From positions 1-21,923 of IMG/VR virus record IMGVR_UViG_3300025687_000372: 21,923 nt of DNA. The stretch is one strand, 5' to 3'. Positions 9,601-16,023 of the stretch are shown here, piece by piece; the first letter of the stretch is position 1; the number at the start of each line of letters is the position of its first letter. The position numbers and the translations under genes were made by a program. The notes beneath the pieces are model-generated. The model did no database searches, was not told the DNA's origin, and was given only the letters and a program-made list of their open reading frames with translations. The DNA comes from a virus.

Positions 9601-9755
9601 TGTCTCCAAGCACCATTACCAATACCAAGTTCTACAGCTAGCTGTTTGTACTGGTTGTCGCTGTAGGTCGGCGCGCTGCCGGCGCTCGCCGCCTTCTGCG
9701 CCTGGGTCAGCAGGTAATTCTGGCTCGCGGCTTTCATACTGTCTAATAGGCCCAT
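6639..9755 (-). CDS. Large modular virion protein with internal repeats and a Gln/Asn/Ala-rich helical C-terminus, 1038 aa
   Basis: The domain plan is visible in the protein. Residues 30-67 and 120-158 are two copies of a short helical motif ending in G-x-G-x-W-R-Q-x-A-S. They are joined by a Ser/Thr linker (75-118) that holds three copies of SQPRST. Residues 364-410 and 435-467 repeat W-x-M ... Y-Y/N-Y-A-Y-G-x-T-P-x-x-A-F-Q ... W. A weaker third copy lies at 521-550 (YTIVAGSEEEAIQKAYDRYL). Gly/Asn linkers follow. Residues 770-975 are a long helical stretch rich in Ala, Gln, Asn and Phe with recurring Q-F-N-A/S-Q. The protein is unusually large for a podovirus adhesin; a core, ejection or tail-needle role is possible, and I do not recognise a named family. 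The first 32 codons are far more GC-rich than the rest, so the 5' end was probably exchanged. A GTGAGG ribosome site precedes the ATG. Confidence 0.7.
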   Translation of the reverse strand: MGLLDSMKAASQNYLLTQAQKAASAGSAPTYSDNQYKQLAVELGIGNGAWRQDASNLDALKSAVNQQLSGSGGGSVADAGTTSLSSSQPRSTSQPRSTSQPRSTSSSTTTTTSSGTTAPTYSGPLGEGMLRTMAAERNIGTGKWRQSASADELYAVLSGQARPPTENFTIPDNLTAGSIDPATIPEGMKLATYSDGTLGLTRDKENYPDGTVPWGSSGLNTSIQEGWGASRVPDATGIIPGTGKVAPGLEGWNWLVENGQSNQFHGYQDYLNSYYDGGYDQWAKDYGLKQAEAFGVDYNSVYKEANAPMQTYGGEGSNPNPATTADNAAGVVDTAKAASTNTATGATQSVDGIFNAGGSGGDTVWGMTSPDGITYYAYGNTPKEAFQYIANLFYKEVGKEWPNAQEWTLERDAIPPSNYTTPTPGVLGDPQEGQIWKMVDAAGKVNYAYGATPSTAFQLIAKGYDTWPDPRTWNISKVDPSQVSWGDIQTTDGNNNNNKTPTGGNTNGNTDGNTTSTYGTYEINFPGGSYTIVAGSEEEAIQKAYDRYLGTLAGDDPGMAKTLFTVGGFVSSGGSGGNGAGDGTGVINKDAGLTPEQKAQADALRSYLNNMMTNPNLPEGAEQIFQEMQVKANEFMTGSLNGTSYRIQGVAGANGDPATVALAQAYEAVAAKYGAETVASLMPDLATVVGRLSDESLIRDPITGEISDAATVNYDWRELEQRATIRGQLAELLPGDSTEIPAWAEPAVDMANAQLADRGVGRSTVARDALYNAVIGSALQIAQNDANAYKEAWLTNLDNELKVDLFNAANIANMDMQNATFAQQAQIANAQAFLQMDFKNMESEMISAQINHQTRTNAILSDQAAINAAAQFNAANEQQVSQFNAQMATQVSIDNATRATAISQFNSQLHADLEKFNKNLIFQQQQFNSQLSAAIEQSNVEWRRQINQVNTSGQNAVNQANAINKFNLSNQALTSLWQEARDNAYWAWMGSENSEERATKLAMAALTNETMQSGQEFNAVAEIGRYAFNLFGLGSSSS
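9445..9498 (-). repeat. Tandem repeat, 18 bp x 3, in the linker of the 1038-aa gene
   Basis: Three exact copies of an 18-bp unit (plus strand GTTGATCGCGGTTGAGAA) lie head to tail at 9445-9462, 9463-9480 and 9481-9498. Read on the minus strand they encode three copies of the hexapeptide Ser-Gln-Pro-Arg-Ser-Thr. A GTA trinucleotide run lies just left of it (about 9420-9434) and encodes consecutive threonines. Because units are multiples of three, loss or gain changes linker length without a frameshift. Confidence 0.95.
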
Positions 9756-9768
9756 GTCAGTGCCTCAC

Positions 9769-10176
9769 TTATGGGGTGAATATTTCAGTGATCCGCGCCG
9801 CAGTCAGCACGGTCTGCCCCGTCCCGACCGGCGCGATGGACAGCAGATAATCGCGCATTGTGATCGCAGTTACGCTTTCCAGATTGATCGTGTCGCGCAT
9901 CTTCAGGTTTTCCAGCATCGTGTCCACCGTGTCATCGGTTCTCGATGCCTTTTTCAGCGCGATCTGCTCATTAAGTTCAAGACGGTCGAGAAAGTCGCCA
10001 ACGCTCATGCGCGGATTCGGTGGCGGTGGAACTGGAGCGGGGGGTATGAAGTCCGTGCCATCGTAGGTATCGCCAATGTTTCCCCTGTCTGTCTGCACAT
10101 GATCAGGGAAATCTGCAGCCTTCCCAACAATTACGTTAGTGACTTTGCCATCAACAATTTGTGCCAGTCGCGCCAT
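9769..10176 (-). CDS. Tail-tip-associated protein, possible fibre assembly or chaperone, 135 aa
   Basis: The N-terminus (MARLAQIVDGKVTNVIVG ... NIGDTYDGTDFIPP) matches a pattern common in small proteins encoded next to phage tail fibres: an opening V-x-N-V-I-V strand, then G-x-x-Y-D-G-x-x-F-x-P-P. A proline spacer (APVPPPPNP) leads to a helical C-terminal half (SVGDFLDRLELNEQIALKKA onward). It sits 5 bases after the glycine-rich tip gene with a GGAG ribosome site, so the two are probably made together. Its base composition matches the GC-rich island. The role is inferred from position and N-terminal pattern; it could also be a structural tip protein. Confidence 0.55.
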   Translation of the reverse strand: MARLAQIVDGKVTNVIVGKAADFPDHVQTDRGNIGDTYDGTDFIPPAPVPPPPNPRMSVGDFLDRLELNEQIALKKASRTDDTVDTMLENLKMRDTINLESVTAITMRDYLLSIAPVGTGQTVLTAARITEIFTP

Positions 10177-10181
10177 GTCTG

Positions 10182-10886
10182 TTACTCCGCACTCTGGTAA
10201 TACACGATGCCGTATCCGGCAGCCCCAGCAGCCCCATTGTTTGCACCGTCTGCGCCGCCGCCGCCGCCGCCATATCCGCTTGCGGGGCTAGAGCCATGCG
10301 CACTTGTGGAGGTAGCTCCGGCACCGCCTGGGCCAAGAATTGATGCGCCCCCGCCGGATCCGCTAAACGCACCGTAATAGGCCCCGCCTGCATACTCACA
10401 ACGCGCTTCCCCTGCGGAGCAATAGTGTCCGCTTGTAGAATTTCCAGCTTGACCCCCTGCCCCACCCGGATAGAAACTGCCCCCGCCTACAGATGGGCCT
10501 TGTTGTGAACCACTGTTGCCCGTGTTGATAGTGGCGAAACCACCGCCACCCGCGCCGCTCCCCTTGCCTCCTGGTGCTGCCAGTGACCCGAATATCGTGT
10601 TACCGCCGTCACCACCCGGCCCGAATGCCCCGGTATTGCCATTCCCGCCTGCGCCAATAGAGACAGACACCGTTCCGCCAGCAGGGACTGCGACAGGATG
10701 GAACATATAGGCTCCGCCGCCGCCGCCACCATTACCGCCATCACCACCGACTCCGCCACCGCCACCGCCTCCAACAAGGGTGACAAAGACCACATGAACA
10801 TCTGACGGAACATTCCAGGTGCCGCTTGACAGCACTTCGGATTTCCACGGCAGACCGCCGCCCACCAAGGCCGATAAATTAGCCAT
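10182..10886 (-). CDS. Glycine-rich tail tip / putative receptor-binding adhesin, 234 aa
   Basis: After a 35-residue beta-type opening (WKSEVLSSGTWNVPSDVHVV) the protein becomes a glycine-rich array. Runs of four to seven glycines alternate with short segments such as AYMFHPVAVPAGG, TIFGSLAAPGGKG and SGYGGGGGGADGANNGAAG. Arrays of this kind form polyglycine-helix bundles in some phage distal adhesins, with exposed loops contacting the receptor. The W-x-V-P-x-x-V-x-x-V-x-V-x-x-V-G-G-G-G-G opening is also typical of glycine-rich fibre proteins. Two cysteines (HYC and ARC, about 12 residues apart) could form a loop disulfide. I chose the ATG at 10886, which forms TGATG with the fibre stop, over an in-frame GTG four codons upstream. 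The gene lies wholly in the GC-rich island. The receptor-binding role is inferred. Confidence 0.65.
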   Translation of the reverse strand: MANLSALVGGGLPWKSEVLSSGTWNVPSDVHVVFVTLVGGGGGGGVGGDGGNGGGGGGAYMFHPVAVPAGGTVSVSIGAGGNGNTGAFGPGGDGGNTIFGSLAAPGGKGSGAGGGGFATINTGNSGSQQGPSVGGGSFYPGGAGGQAGNSTSGHYCSAGEARCEYAGGAYYGAFSGSGGGASILGPGGAGATSTSAHGSSPASGYGGGGGGADGANNGAAGAAGYGIVYYQSAE

Positions 10887-11872
10887 CAGATATACCACCC
10901 ATCAGTTGTATCATAGACAAGGTTCAGTTCAACGTGGGGAAGGTCGATAACCAAAGTCGTCCCACCCGACTGGCCTGCAATGACATTGCTCCCTTGCGGG
11001 TTCAGGGTGACGGTGTAGGTAGGAGATGTACTTGCTTCTGTTTTCACTTTAATATTCATTCCTCCAGTAGGAGATGCAGGGAGTGCTATAGTAAAAGCCC
11101 CACCACCTGGGTCACACAGCAACTGGTCTCCATCAACAGCAGTATATGCCCCTGTCTTTCTGGTCCAAGAACCTCCACTAGAAGCGTCTACATACGCTTT
11201 AATGGACTCACTGCTAGCTACAGACGTTGCTGATGCTGTAGCCATTGTATCATCATCTATGAAAGCTGTCAGACCATCAAGATGATTTAACTCAGCAGCA
11301 GTTACAGTGAGTCCTAGATTGGATAGGGCAGTAGCTGCATCAGAAGCTCCAGTACCACCGTTGGCTACAGCCAGATCAGTACCAGACCAATTCCCGTTGT
11401 TAACTGTTACATCTGCCGGGAGAGCACCAGCACCTATATCCCCCACCTGAATAGCATCATCTGGGAGGGAGATGGAAGTATTTATGGTGAGAGCATCAAT
11501 TGAAGCAGTGTCAATATTAGCAGTGCCATCAATATATAAATCCTTGAACTCTTTGCTAGCACTGCCCAAATCAATATCATTGTCAGTAGTAGGCTCAATC
11601 ACTCCATCCTTAACTATGAACTGCTCTACAGACGCAGAAGATACGTTAATACAGAACTCCAGTTCATTGTTACCAGAGTCTACATTGATTTTGTTATAGA
11701 AGCTACTATCACCAATCTTCCCTACTGGTTGCCCCTCTCCAGCAGATCCATCATGAGTGTGCCCAGATGATTCATCAAAGGCTGTATCAATAGCTGCATA
11801 CTCAGTATTGAAGTCTGAGGCATTGATAGTTTCCCCACTACTCTTATTGTAGGATCTTTCATAGCCAGCCAT
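10886..11872 (-). CDS. Tail fibre protein, 328 aa
   Basis: The N-terminal 35 residues (MAGYERSYNKSSGETINASD ...) are the probable virion-attachment part. They are followed by GHTHDGSAGEG at 37-47, a metal-binding-like motif common in phage fibres. Residues 96-118 (TDNDIDLGSASKEFKDLYID) and 170-200 (NGGTGASDAATALSNLGL then TAAELNHLDG) are classic repeats of beta-helical fibre shafts. The C-terminal domain from about 240 is beta-rich and ends DTTDGWYI. The last ~49 codons are clearly richer in GC than the rest, so the distal domain may have been swapped with the neighbouring tip gene. It starts as TAATG on the nozzle gene stop and ends as TGATG on the tip gene. Fibre identity is well supported. 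Confidence 0.82.
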   Translation of the reverse strand: MAGYERSYNKSSGETINASDFNTEYAAIDTAFDESSGHTHDGSAGEGQPVGKIGDSSFYNKINVDSGNNELEFCINVSSASVEQFIVKDGVIEPTTDNDIDLGSASKEFKDLYIDGTANIDTASIDALTINTSISLPDDAIQVGDIGAGALPADVTVNNGNWSGTDLAVANGGTGASDAATALSNLGLTVTAAELNHLDGLTAFIDDDTMATASATSVASSESIKAYVDASSGGSWTRKTGAYTAVDGDQLLCDPGGGAFTIALPASPTGGMNIKVKTEASTSPTYTVTLNPQGSNVIAGQSGGTTLVIDLPHVELNLVYDTTDGWYI

Positions 11873-13467
11873 TATTGAATTCCACCCTCATAGTATAATA
11901 CCAAATAACTCTGTATTGAGAAGGGGGCATCCCCTAAATCATAGAACATAAATTTATTACTGTATCCAGCACCATTAATTAGGATACGTCTTTCCAAATC
12001 AGTAACACCTACATATGTTGCTGTGTTGTACACTGCCGTACCATACAAGGATAATCCAGTAGAAGCATCCACTGTAAAATCTAGTGGTTGGTGTGTGCTA
12101 GCCGTATCCTCAAAGTTGTAGCGGAGACGTAGTTTCAGATTCTCAACAACACCCTCAACCTCAGCAGATAGTTTGAGCCAATGCGGTGTTTTCCTAACCG
12201 CTAAACTACCGTAGTTGATCTCTGGACTTTGGTAAGTAGACGTGATTGCGATTCCATTGAAGTCATCTCCAGTATCATGATTATATACATATCCATCATA
12301 TCCACCATGATACACCTTCTCCAAACTACTATTGATAGTGGAGGAGCAGCAGGATAGAGGTATCCCCTCCACCTCACTCCACTCCCACCTCACACCTTGA
12401 GGGGATAGCTTATACGTTCCAATGATCCCCTTCTGTGCATCGTCGGAGTATCCACTATTAGTATAGTACAAGCGGTATTGATTCTTCTCCCTAATCACGC
12501 AGGACGATATATAGTAGCTATTGATTGAAGAAACTAATGCTTCTACCAATGGATCAATCTCTCTTGATATTGCACTAAGCTCCACATCGTCTATCTGAGC
12601 AGTACCTTGCAGGGTGCGTATTCCATCGACGGAGAGGAATACTAGATCACCACCAACTTCCTGCATGGAGAAACCATCTATACATCCCACATTAGAAGCT
12701 ATACTTTGCACTGATGGAGTGCTATTGATACCAACTAACTCAGCTATAGACTTCTGTCCAAAGACAAATAACCGATCTTTCCAATGCTTAATTGCTTTGA
12801 TCTTATCAGTAAACTTATTACTACCTGAGTTGCCGCCAGTAAAAGTGACTGGATCAAATACATCACTCCAATATACAGTCTCCTTATTAGTGCTATCCCC
12901 ACCTAGGAGGACATGATCCTTATAAACTTCTACCCACTGTGGAGCAGATGGAGCACCATATGTTGCATTGTCTATCTCTCGATAGTAGTAGAGGCGACTG
13001 CCCCCAGTTCCAGTGATCTTGAGATAGGCCATCTCATTAACACCATCACAAAGCAGTAATTCTCCATACTCCGTATTCCCTTCATACACTGCCGCCTGCA
13101 TTCTGCCCTGAGTAGCTCTAGGCAGCTCTGTATAAAGGGAGGGATCAGCTCTACCACTTCCACTGTTCCACGTATCTGTATTTACCTGTACCCACGTTGT
13201 TCCGTCTGTGGAGAAGTACACCCCGTCATTAACACAAGCAACTACACCATCTGCGTAGGAAACAATACCTAATATTTCATTACTACTATCAGGTTGAGCA
13301 GTGCCAAACTTCGTGTAGCCATTTATACGCCTATACCCACCATTCTGAGAAGACTCAAAGTTCTTGAGAATCGTAGCATATCCAGGCTGCTCAAACAGCT
13401 CGGCAGTAGTGGCTACTAGGTTTAAGCCACCTGCACAAGAGATCTGCAATGCTTGAGGTTGTCCCAC
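11872..13467 (-). CDS. Nozzle-like tail protein (tail tubular B / stabilization type), 531 aa
   Basis: A beta-rich protein without membrane segments. The opening (ISCAGGLNLVATTAELFEQPGYATILKNFE then GGYRRINGYTKFG) resembles the first lines of podovirus tail-tube and stabilization proteins that bind below the connector. Repeated blade-like strands follow, for example DGVVACVNDGVYFSTDGTTW, KHWKDRLFVFGQKSIAELVG and DLVFLSVDGIRTLQG, suggesting a propeller or stacked-beta fold. It follows the adaptor and precedes the fibre gene, where such a protein is expected. The start is not secure: GTG at 13467 has its AAGGG only one or two bases away, and a TTG seven codons in (13449) is an alternative. Confidence 0.65.
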   Translation of the reverse strand: MGQPQALQISCAGGLNLVATTAELFEQPGYATILKNFESSQNGGYRRINGYTKFGTAQPDSSNEILGIVSYADGVVACVNDGVYFSTDGTTWVQVNTDTWNSGSGRADPSLYTELPRATQGRMQAAVYEGNTEYGELLLCDGVNEMAYLKITGTGGSRLYYYREIDNATYGAPSAPQWVEVYKDHVLLGGDSTNKETVYWSDVFDPVTFTGGNSGSNKFTDKIKAIKHWKDRLFVFGQKSIAELVGINSTPSVQSIASNVGCIDGFSMQEVGGDLVFLSVDGIRTLQGTAQIDDVELSAISREIDPLVEALVSSINSYYISSCVIREKNQYRLYYTNSGYSDDAQKGIIGTYKLSPQGVRWEWSEVEGIPLSCCSSTINSSLEKVYHGGYDGYVYNHDTGDDFNGIAITSTYQSPEINYGSLAVRKTPHWLKLSAEVEGVVENLKLRLRYNFEDTASTHQPLDFTVDASTGLSLYGTAVYNTATYVGVTDLERRILINGAGYSNKFMFYDLGDAPFSIQSYLVLYYEGGIQ

Positions 13468-13472
13468 TTCCC

Positions 13473-14042
13473 TTAAAAACTCTTTTGATAAAGTCTATTA
13501 CTACCAAAACTCTCAGTCTGGTAGTGTGTATCAAATTCAATCACCCGTGCAGATGCACCGTAGGTATCTTCACTAACATCCCTAGTCAACCGATATAGGA
13601 GACAATGACTAATCTTATACCCCTCCATGTCAATCTCATCAAAACCAGTGATTAAGTGCTCATTTGCCGTATTATTGTCTGGAGTACCAGTAGCAGTGGT
13701 AGTATATGTCCCTAAATCTGTCCAACTACCATCCAACACACCACCTATGGGCCAATGCTTAACCTCTAACTTCCATGCTACAGTACCACTAGCTGATGTA
13801 GTTTTACACCAGTGTAGGTGTGGAGATAACTCAGACCCCTCCTTCCACGCATGTGGTATCTGTTGCAGTATCATAACAACATTGTCCTGGTTAGAGGCGA
13901 AATCTAGTAAACCCGTAGCCTGATCTCTAGTTGGATCAGAGGCTCCTCCAGGAGGATTAACTGCCGTGGCAGGACTCCTCATGTCATCCCAACCTGGAAA
14001 TCGGGTTACGAGGAACTCAGAATATCCAATCCCTCTAGACAT
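13473..14042 (-). CDS. Beta-rich virion protein with PHLHW motif, unknown function, 189 aa
   Basis: The sequence contains WDDMRSPATAVNPPGGASDP, then TGLLDFASNQDNVVMILQQI, PHAWKEGSELSPHLHWCKTT and VAWKLEVKHW. I recall this combination (an A-T-A-V-N-P-P-G start, a central P-H-A-W-K-E-G ... P-H-L-H-W core and alternating strands) from conserved hypothetical proteins in podovirus and siphovirus structural modules. The strand pattern suggests a jelly-roll fold. The histidines in the core could bind a metal, but no enzyme is implied. It starts as TGATG on the adaptor stop and lies between adaptor and nozzle genes, so a minor head, connector or decoration protein is likely. Confidence 0.6.
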   Translation of the reverse strand: MSRGIGYSEFLVTRFPGWDDMRSPATAVNPPGGASDPTRDQATGLLDFASNQDNVVMILQQIPHAWKEGSELSPHLHWCKTTSASGTVAWKLEVKHWPIGGVLDGSWTDLGTYTTTATGTPDNNTANEHLITGFDEIDMEGYKISHCLLYRLTRDVSEDTYGASARVIEFDTHYQTESFGSNRLYQKSF

Positions 14043-14815
14043 CAGATATTCCTTATAGTACCAGCTCTAAACTCCCTCTTAGCCTTATCATCTATAAGCT
14101 GTTCACGCATCCTACGATTTCCCTTCTTCCAATCTTCCTGAGCAAGCAAACTCCTATCTTTATTCTCCTTAAATGCCCATGCATAATATCGTACACGGGG
14201 GATCAATACACTCTGAACATATTGCTCTTGAAATGGAAATGTATCATTGTAATTAACTACAGGAGACATCTGGTTCCATGCATAAAAATAAACCCTATAC
14301 ACCTTATCAGGGATAGGGGAGAGTCCAAAATATCTTCCATCAGGGTTTCGTATTACTCTCTGAGGCTGTCCTCTTGTTTGATCCTCAGCCTCATCTTTAG
14401 CTTCTGTACTTGCATAATGCATCTTCCACTTCTCAAGCGATACAGGAGCTAAACTATCTACAGTATATGGGGATACTTCCCCATCAACACCCTCAGTAGT
14501 AAGAGTAAACTTTTCCCAATCAACATACCCGTAATCGTCATCAACGCCAGTGGAAGCACTATTAAGTAGATACCACCTAGTTCCAGCAACTGTTTCAATG
14601 TATGTATTCCCCAAGTAGGGATCAGTGGATGTAGAAACAGCTAGAAAGGGCCACTGATAGTGCTCTTGATTTATATCATATAGAGCCCGATTGACAGCAT
14701 TTTTAATAAATTCTTGGATGTTTACAGCATTGGAAAAAGTGGACGAAGTAAGTTTCACCTCGTTTAATTCAACAAGGATATTATTTACAACATCCATATA
14801 GGTTGATGTACTCAT
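14042..14815 (-). CDS. Head-to-tail adaptor (tail tubular protein A-like), 257 aa
   Basis: The N-terminal half is helical. MDVVNNILVELNEVKLTSST followed by NIQEFIKNAVNRALYDINQEHYQWPFL fits the form of podovirus adaptor proteins (gp11 of T7 type): a leading helix, a variable loop, then an F-I-x-x-A-V-N-x-A helix ending in a W-P motif. The C-terminal third (FPFQEQYVQSVLIPRVRYYA then WKKGNRRMREQLIDDKAK) gives another long helix pair, also typical. It lies after the capsid gene and before the nozzle-like gene, as expected for the ring that seats on the portal. It is ATGA-coupled to the 51-aa gene upstream. Confidence 0.68.
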   Translation of the reverse strand: MSTSTYMDVVNNILVELNEVKLTSSTFSNAVNIQEFIKNAVNRALYDINQEHYQWPFLAVSTSTDPYLGNTYIETVAGTRWYLLNSASTGVDDDYGYVDWEKFTLTTEGVDGEVSPYTVDSLAPVSLEKWKMHYASTEAKDEAEDQTRGQPQRVIRNPDGRYFGLSPIPDKVYRVYFYAWNQMSPVVNYNDTFPFQEQYVQSVLIPRVRYYAWAFKENKDRSLLAQEDWKKGNRRMREQLIDDKAKREFRAGTIRNI

Positions 14816-14967
14816 TTTTCCTCAGCTGGAAACAAAACTTCTTGCAGTTGTGCAACAATAACATCATCAAGACTATTATCAGTTCGCTTTGCAAGTTCGA
14901 CAGCGAGAGTAAGAAGAAGTTTCTTAGCTGCCAATGTAGAGAGAACAGAAAGTAACCAAGAGTACAT
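14812..14967 (-). CDS. Small conserved-looking protein, 51 aa
   Basis: The reading frame from ATG at 14967 to TGA at 14812 gives MYSWLLSVLSTLAAKKLLLT and then LAVELAKRTDNSLDDVIVAQ, ending PAEEK. It has an excellent ribosome site (AGGAG, 7 bases before the ATG), and its stop overlaps the adaptor start as ATGA. These two facts make it likely to be real. Residues 1-27 form an amphipathic hydrophobic helix; the rest is acidic. It could associate with membrane or with the head-tail joint. I do not recognise a family. Confidence 0.72.
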   Translation of the reverse strand: MYSWLLSVLSTLAAKKLLLTLAVELAKRTDNSLDDVIVAQLQEVLFPAEEK

Positions 14968-14988
14968 TTCTAAACTCCTAAGGCGGGT

Positions 14989-15008
14989 GGAGGGGGTTGC
15001 CCCCCTCC
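14989..15008 (-). promoter_or_regulatory. Intercistronic GNRA hairpin after the major capsid gene
   Basis: On the transcribed strand an 8-bp perfect stem (GGAGGGGG with CCCCCTCC) is capped by a GCAA tetraloop, 9 bases after the capsid stop. No run of T follows (next bases ACCCGCC), so it is not a canonical intrinsic terminator. A partial terminator, or a block to 3' exonucleases that protects the abundant capsid message, fits better. Confidence 0.65.
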
Positions 15009-15017
15009 GGTTACACG

Positions 15018-16007
15018 TTAGTCAATCGTGTAGTAAGCGACAACAGCGGCGTTGTCTCGAAGCATCTTACGGCCATACGCATGAAGACCACGAACGATGT
15101 CGCGGAAAGTAGCGGTGGAACGAAGAGTTTCGATGGTCATGAGTTGCTCAGCAGAAGCACAAGCACTCATGTGACCGGCCATACACACACCACCAGCATA
15201 AGTGGTAGTGGGCAGGTTGTTGGAAACGTACATGGAGAAACCACGCACCTTACCATCCTGCACCAGACCGTTGCGGAGGCTACCCATACCCGCATTGTAG
15301 TCAGTGGTCATGAGCTTGGAGCTGGTAGAAGCCAGAACTTCATACCAATCGGGAGAAGCCACAAACCAACGACCTTCAGAGGGTACATTCTGCTGGTCAA
15401 GCAGACGAGCCATACGAGCCATGACAGTCAGAGGATCGTATTCGGCACTACCAAAGCCGACATCAATCGCACCAGTGATGGACTCAAGAGCCGTACCAGT
15501 ACCAGTCGGACCTGCGGGGGAAGCATCAGCACCCAGAATATGATCGGGTGAAGAAGCAGACACTGCCCCAATCATGTAGTCCAGCACCTCTGCATCCATC
15601 GCATTCTTCAGCTGATAACCAGCATTGTCAGCAGCGATTTCCTGCCAGTTCACATGAGAGAACTTCTTCTCCAGGTCATCTTCCTCAAACTGGAAGTAGT
15701 TAGCCTGATCAACCACCAGCTGAAGCTCCTGGTCAGTCAGATCAGTCGAAGACAGAGAAGTAGTACCACGCAGGTACTGACTCACGGAAATCGTGGGCTC
15801 TTTGATGATATTTACCGTATCACCAAAAGAGGCAATCTCACCCATATAGTCGGTGTTAGTGATCGCCTGACATACTGCAGAATTACGGAAAGCAATCTGC
15901 ACCTTCTTCGAGAAGATCTCGGGAAGGAAATAGGCATTGGTTTGACCAGCTGTATCTGTGTCAAAGTTCCAATTGGCAGTCGGGTTTTGCCATGCAGTGT
16001 TAGCCAT
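15018..16007 (-). CDS. Major capsid protein, 329 aa
   Basis: It follows the scaffold gene directly and has the strongest ribosome site of the window (GAGGTGAT, 5 bases before the ATG), as expected for the most abundant virion protein. The protein opens with an N-arm (MANTAWQNPTANWNFDTDTA) and has an ITNTDYMGEIASFGDTVNII strand pair. A long acidic helix region follows (FQFEEDDLEKKFSHVNWQEI), and the end is FRDIVRGLHAYGRKMLRDNA then VVAYYTID. This layout is that of an HK97-fold capsid protein of the podovirus type. Its codons are more GC-rich (32 of 60 at 15061-15120) than most neighbours outside the island, probably reflecting selection for high expression. A GNRA hairpin follows the stop. Confidence 0.85.
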   Translation of the reverse strand: MANTAWQNPTANWNFDTDTAGQTNAYFLPEIFSKKVQIAFRNSAVCQAITNTDYMGEIASFGDTVNIIKEPTISVSQYLRGTTSLSSTDLTDQELQLVVDQANYFQFEEDDLEKKFSHVNWQEIAADNAGYQLKNAMDAEVLDYMIGAVSASSPDHILGADASPAGPTGTGTALESITGAIDVGFGSAEYDPLTVMARMARLLDQQNVPSEGRWFVASPDWYEVLASTSSKLMTTDYNAGMGSLRNGLVQDGKVRGFSMYVSNNLPTTTYAGGVCMAGHMSACASAEQLMTIETLRSTATFRDIVRGLHAYGRKMLRDNAAVVAYYTID

Positions 16008-16023
16008 TTTTTATCACCTCAAA

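Larger units (their letters stand above)
9660..11035. other. GC-rich island spanning the tail-tip genes (probable recombinant cassette)
   Basis: I counted GC in sample 60-base lines. 9661-9720 has 42 of 60, 10201-10260 has 40, 10501-10560 has 37 and 10921-10980 has 34. Outside, 9601-9660 has 27, 11041-11100 has 24 and 12001-12060 has 25. Both edges are abrupt and lie inside genes: codon ~32 of the 1038-aa gene and codon ~280 of the 328-aa fibre gene. The line 10861-10920, at the fibre stop, dips to 26 of 60. The island carries the whole glycine-rich tip gene and the 135-aa gene. Exact edges need a windowed GC and codon-usage plot. Confidence 0.75.

Noticed and set aside
10151-10465. A 104-codon minus-strand frame overlapping the glycine-rich tip gene
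   Set aside because: It lies out of frame inside the tip gene, has no ribosome site, and is long only because the GC-rich glycine codons lack stops. The glycine-rich frame joins both neighbours properly.
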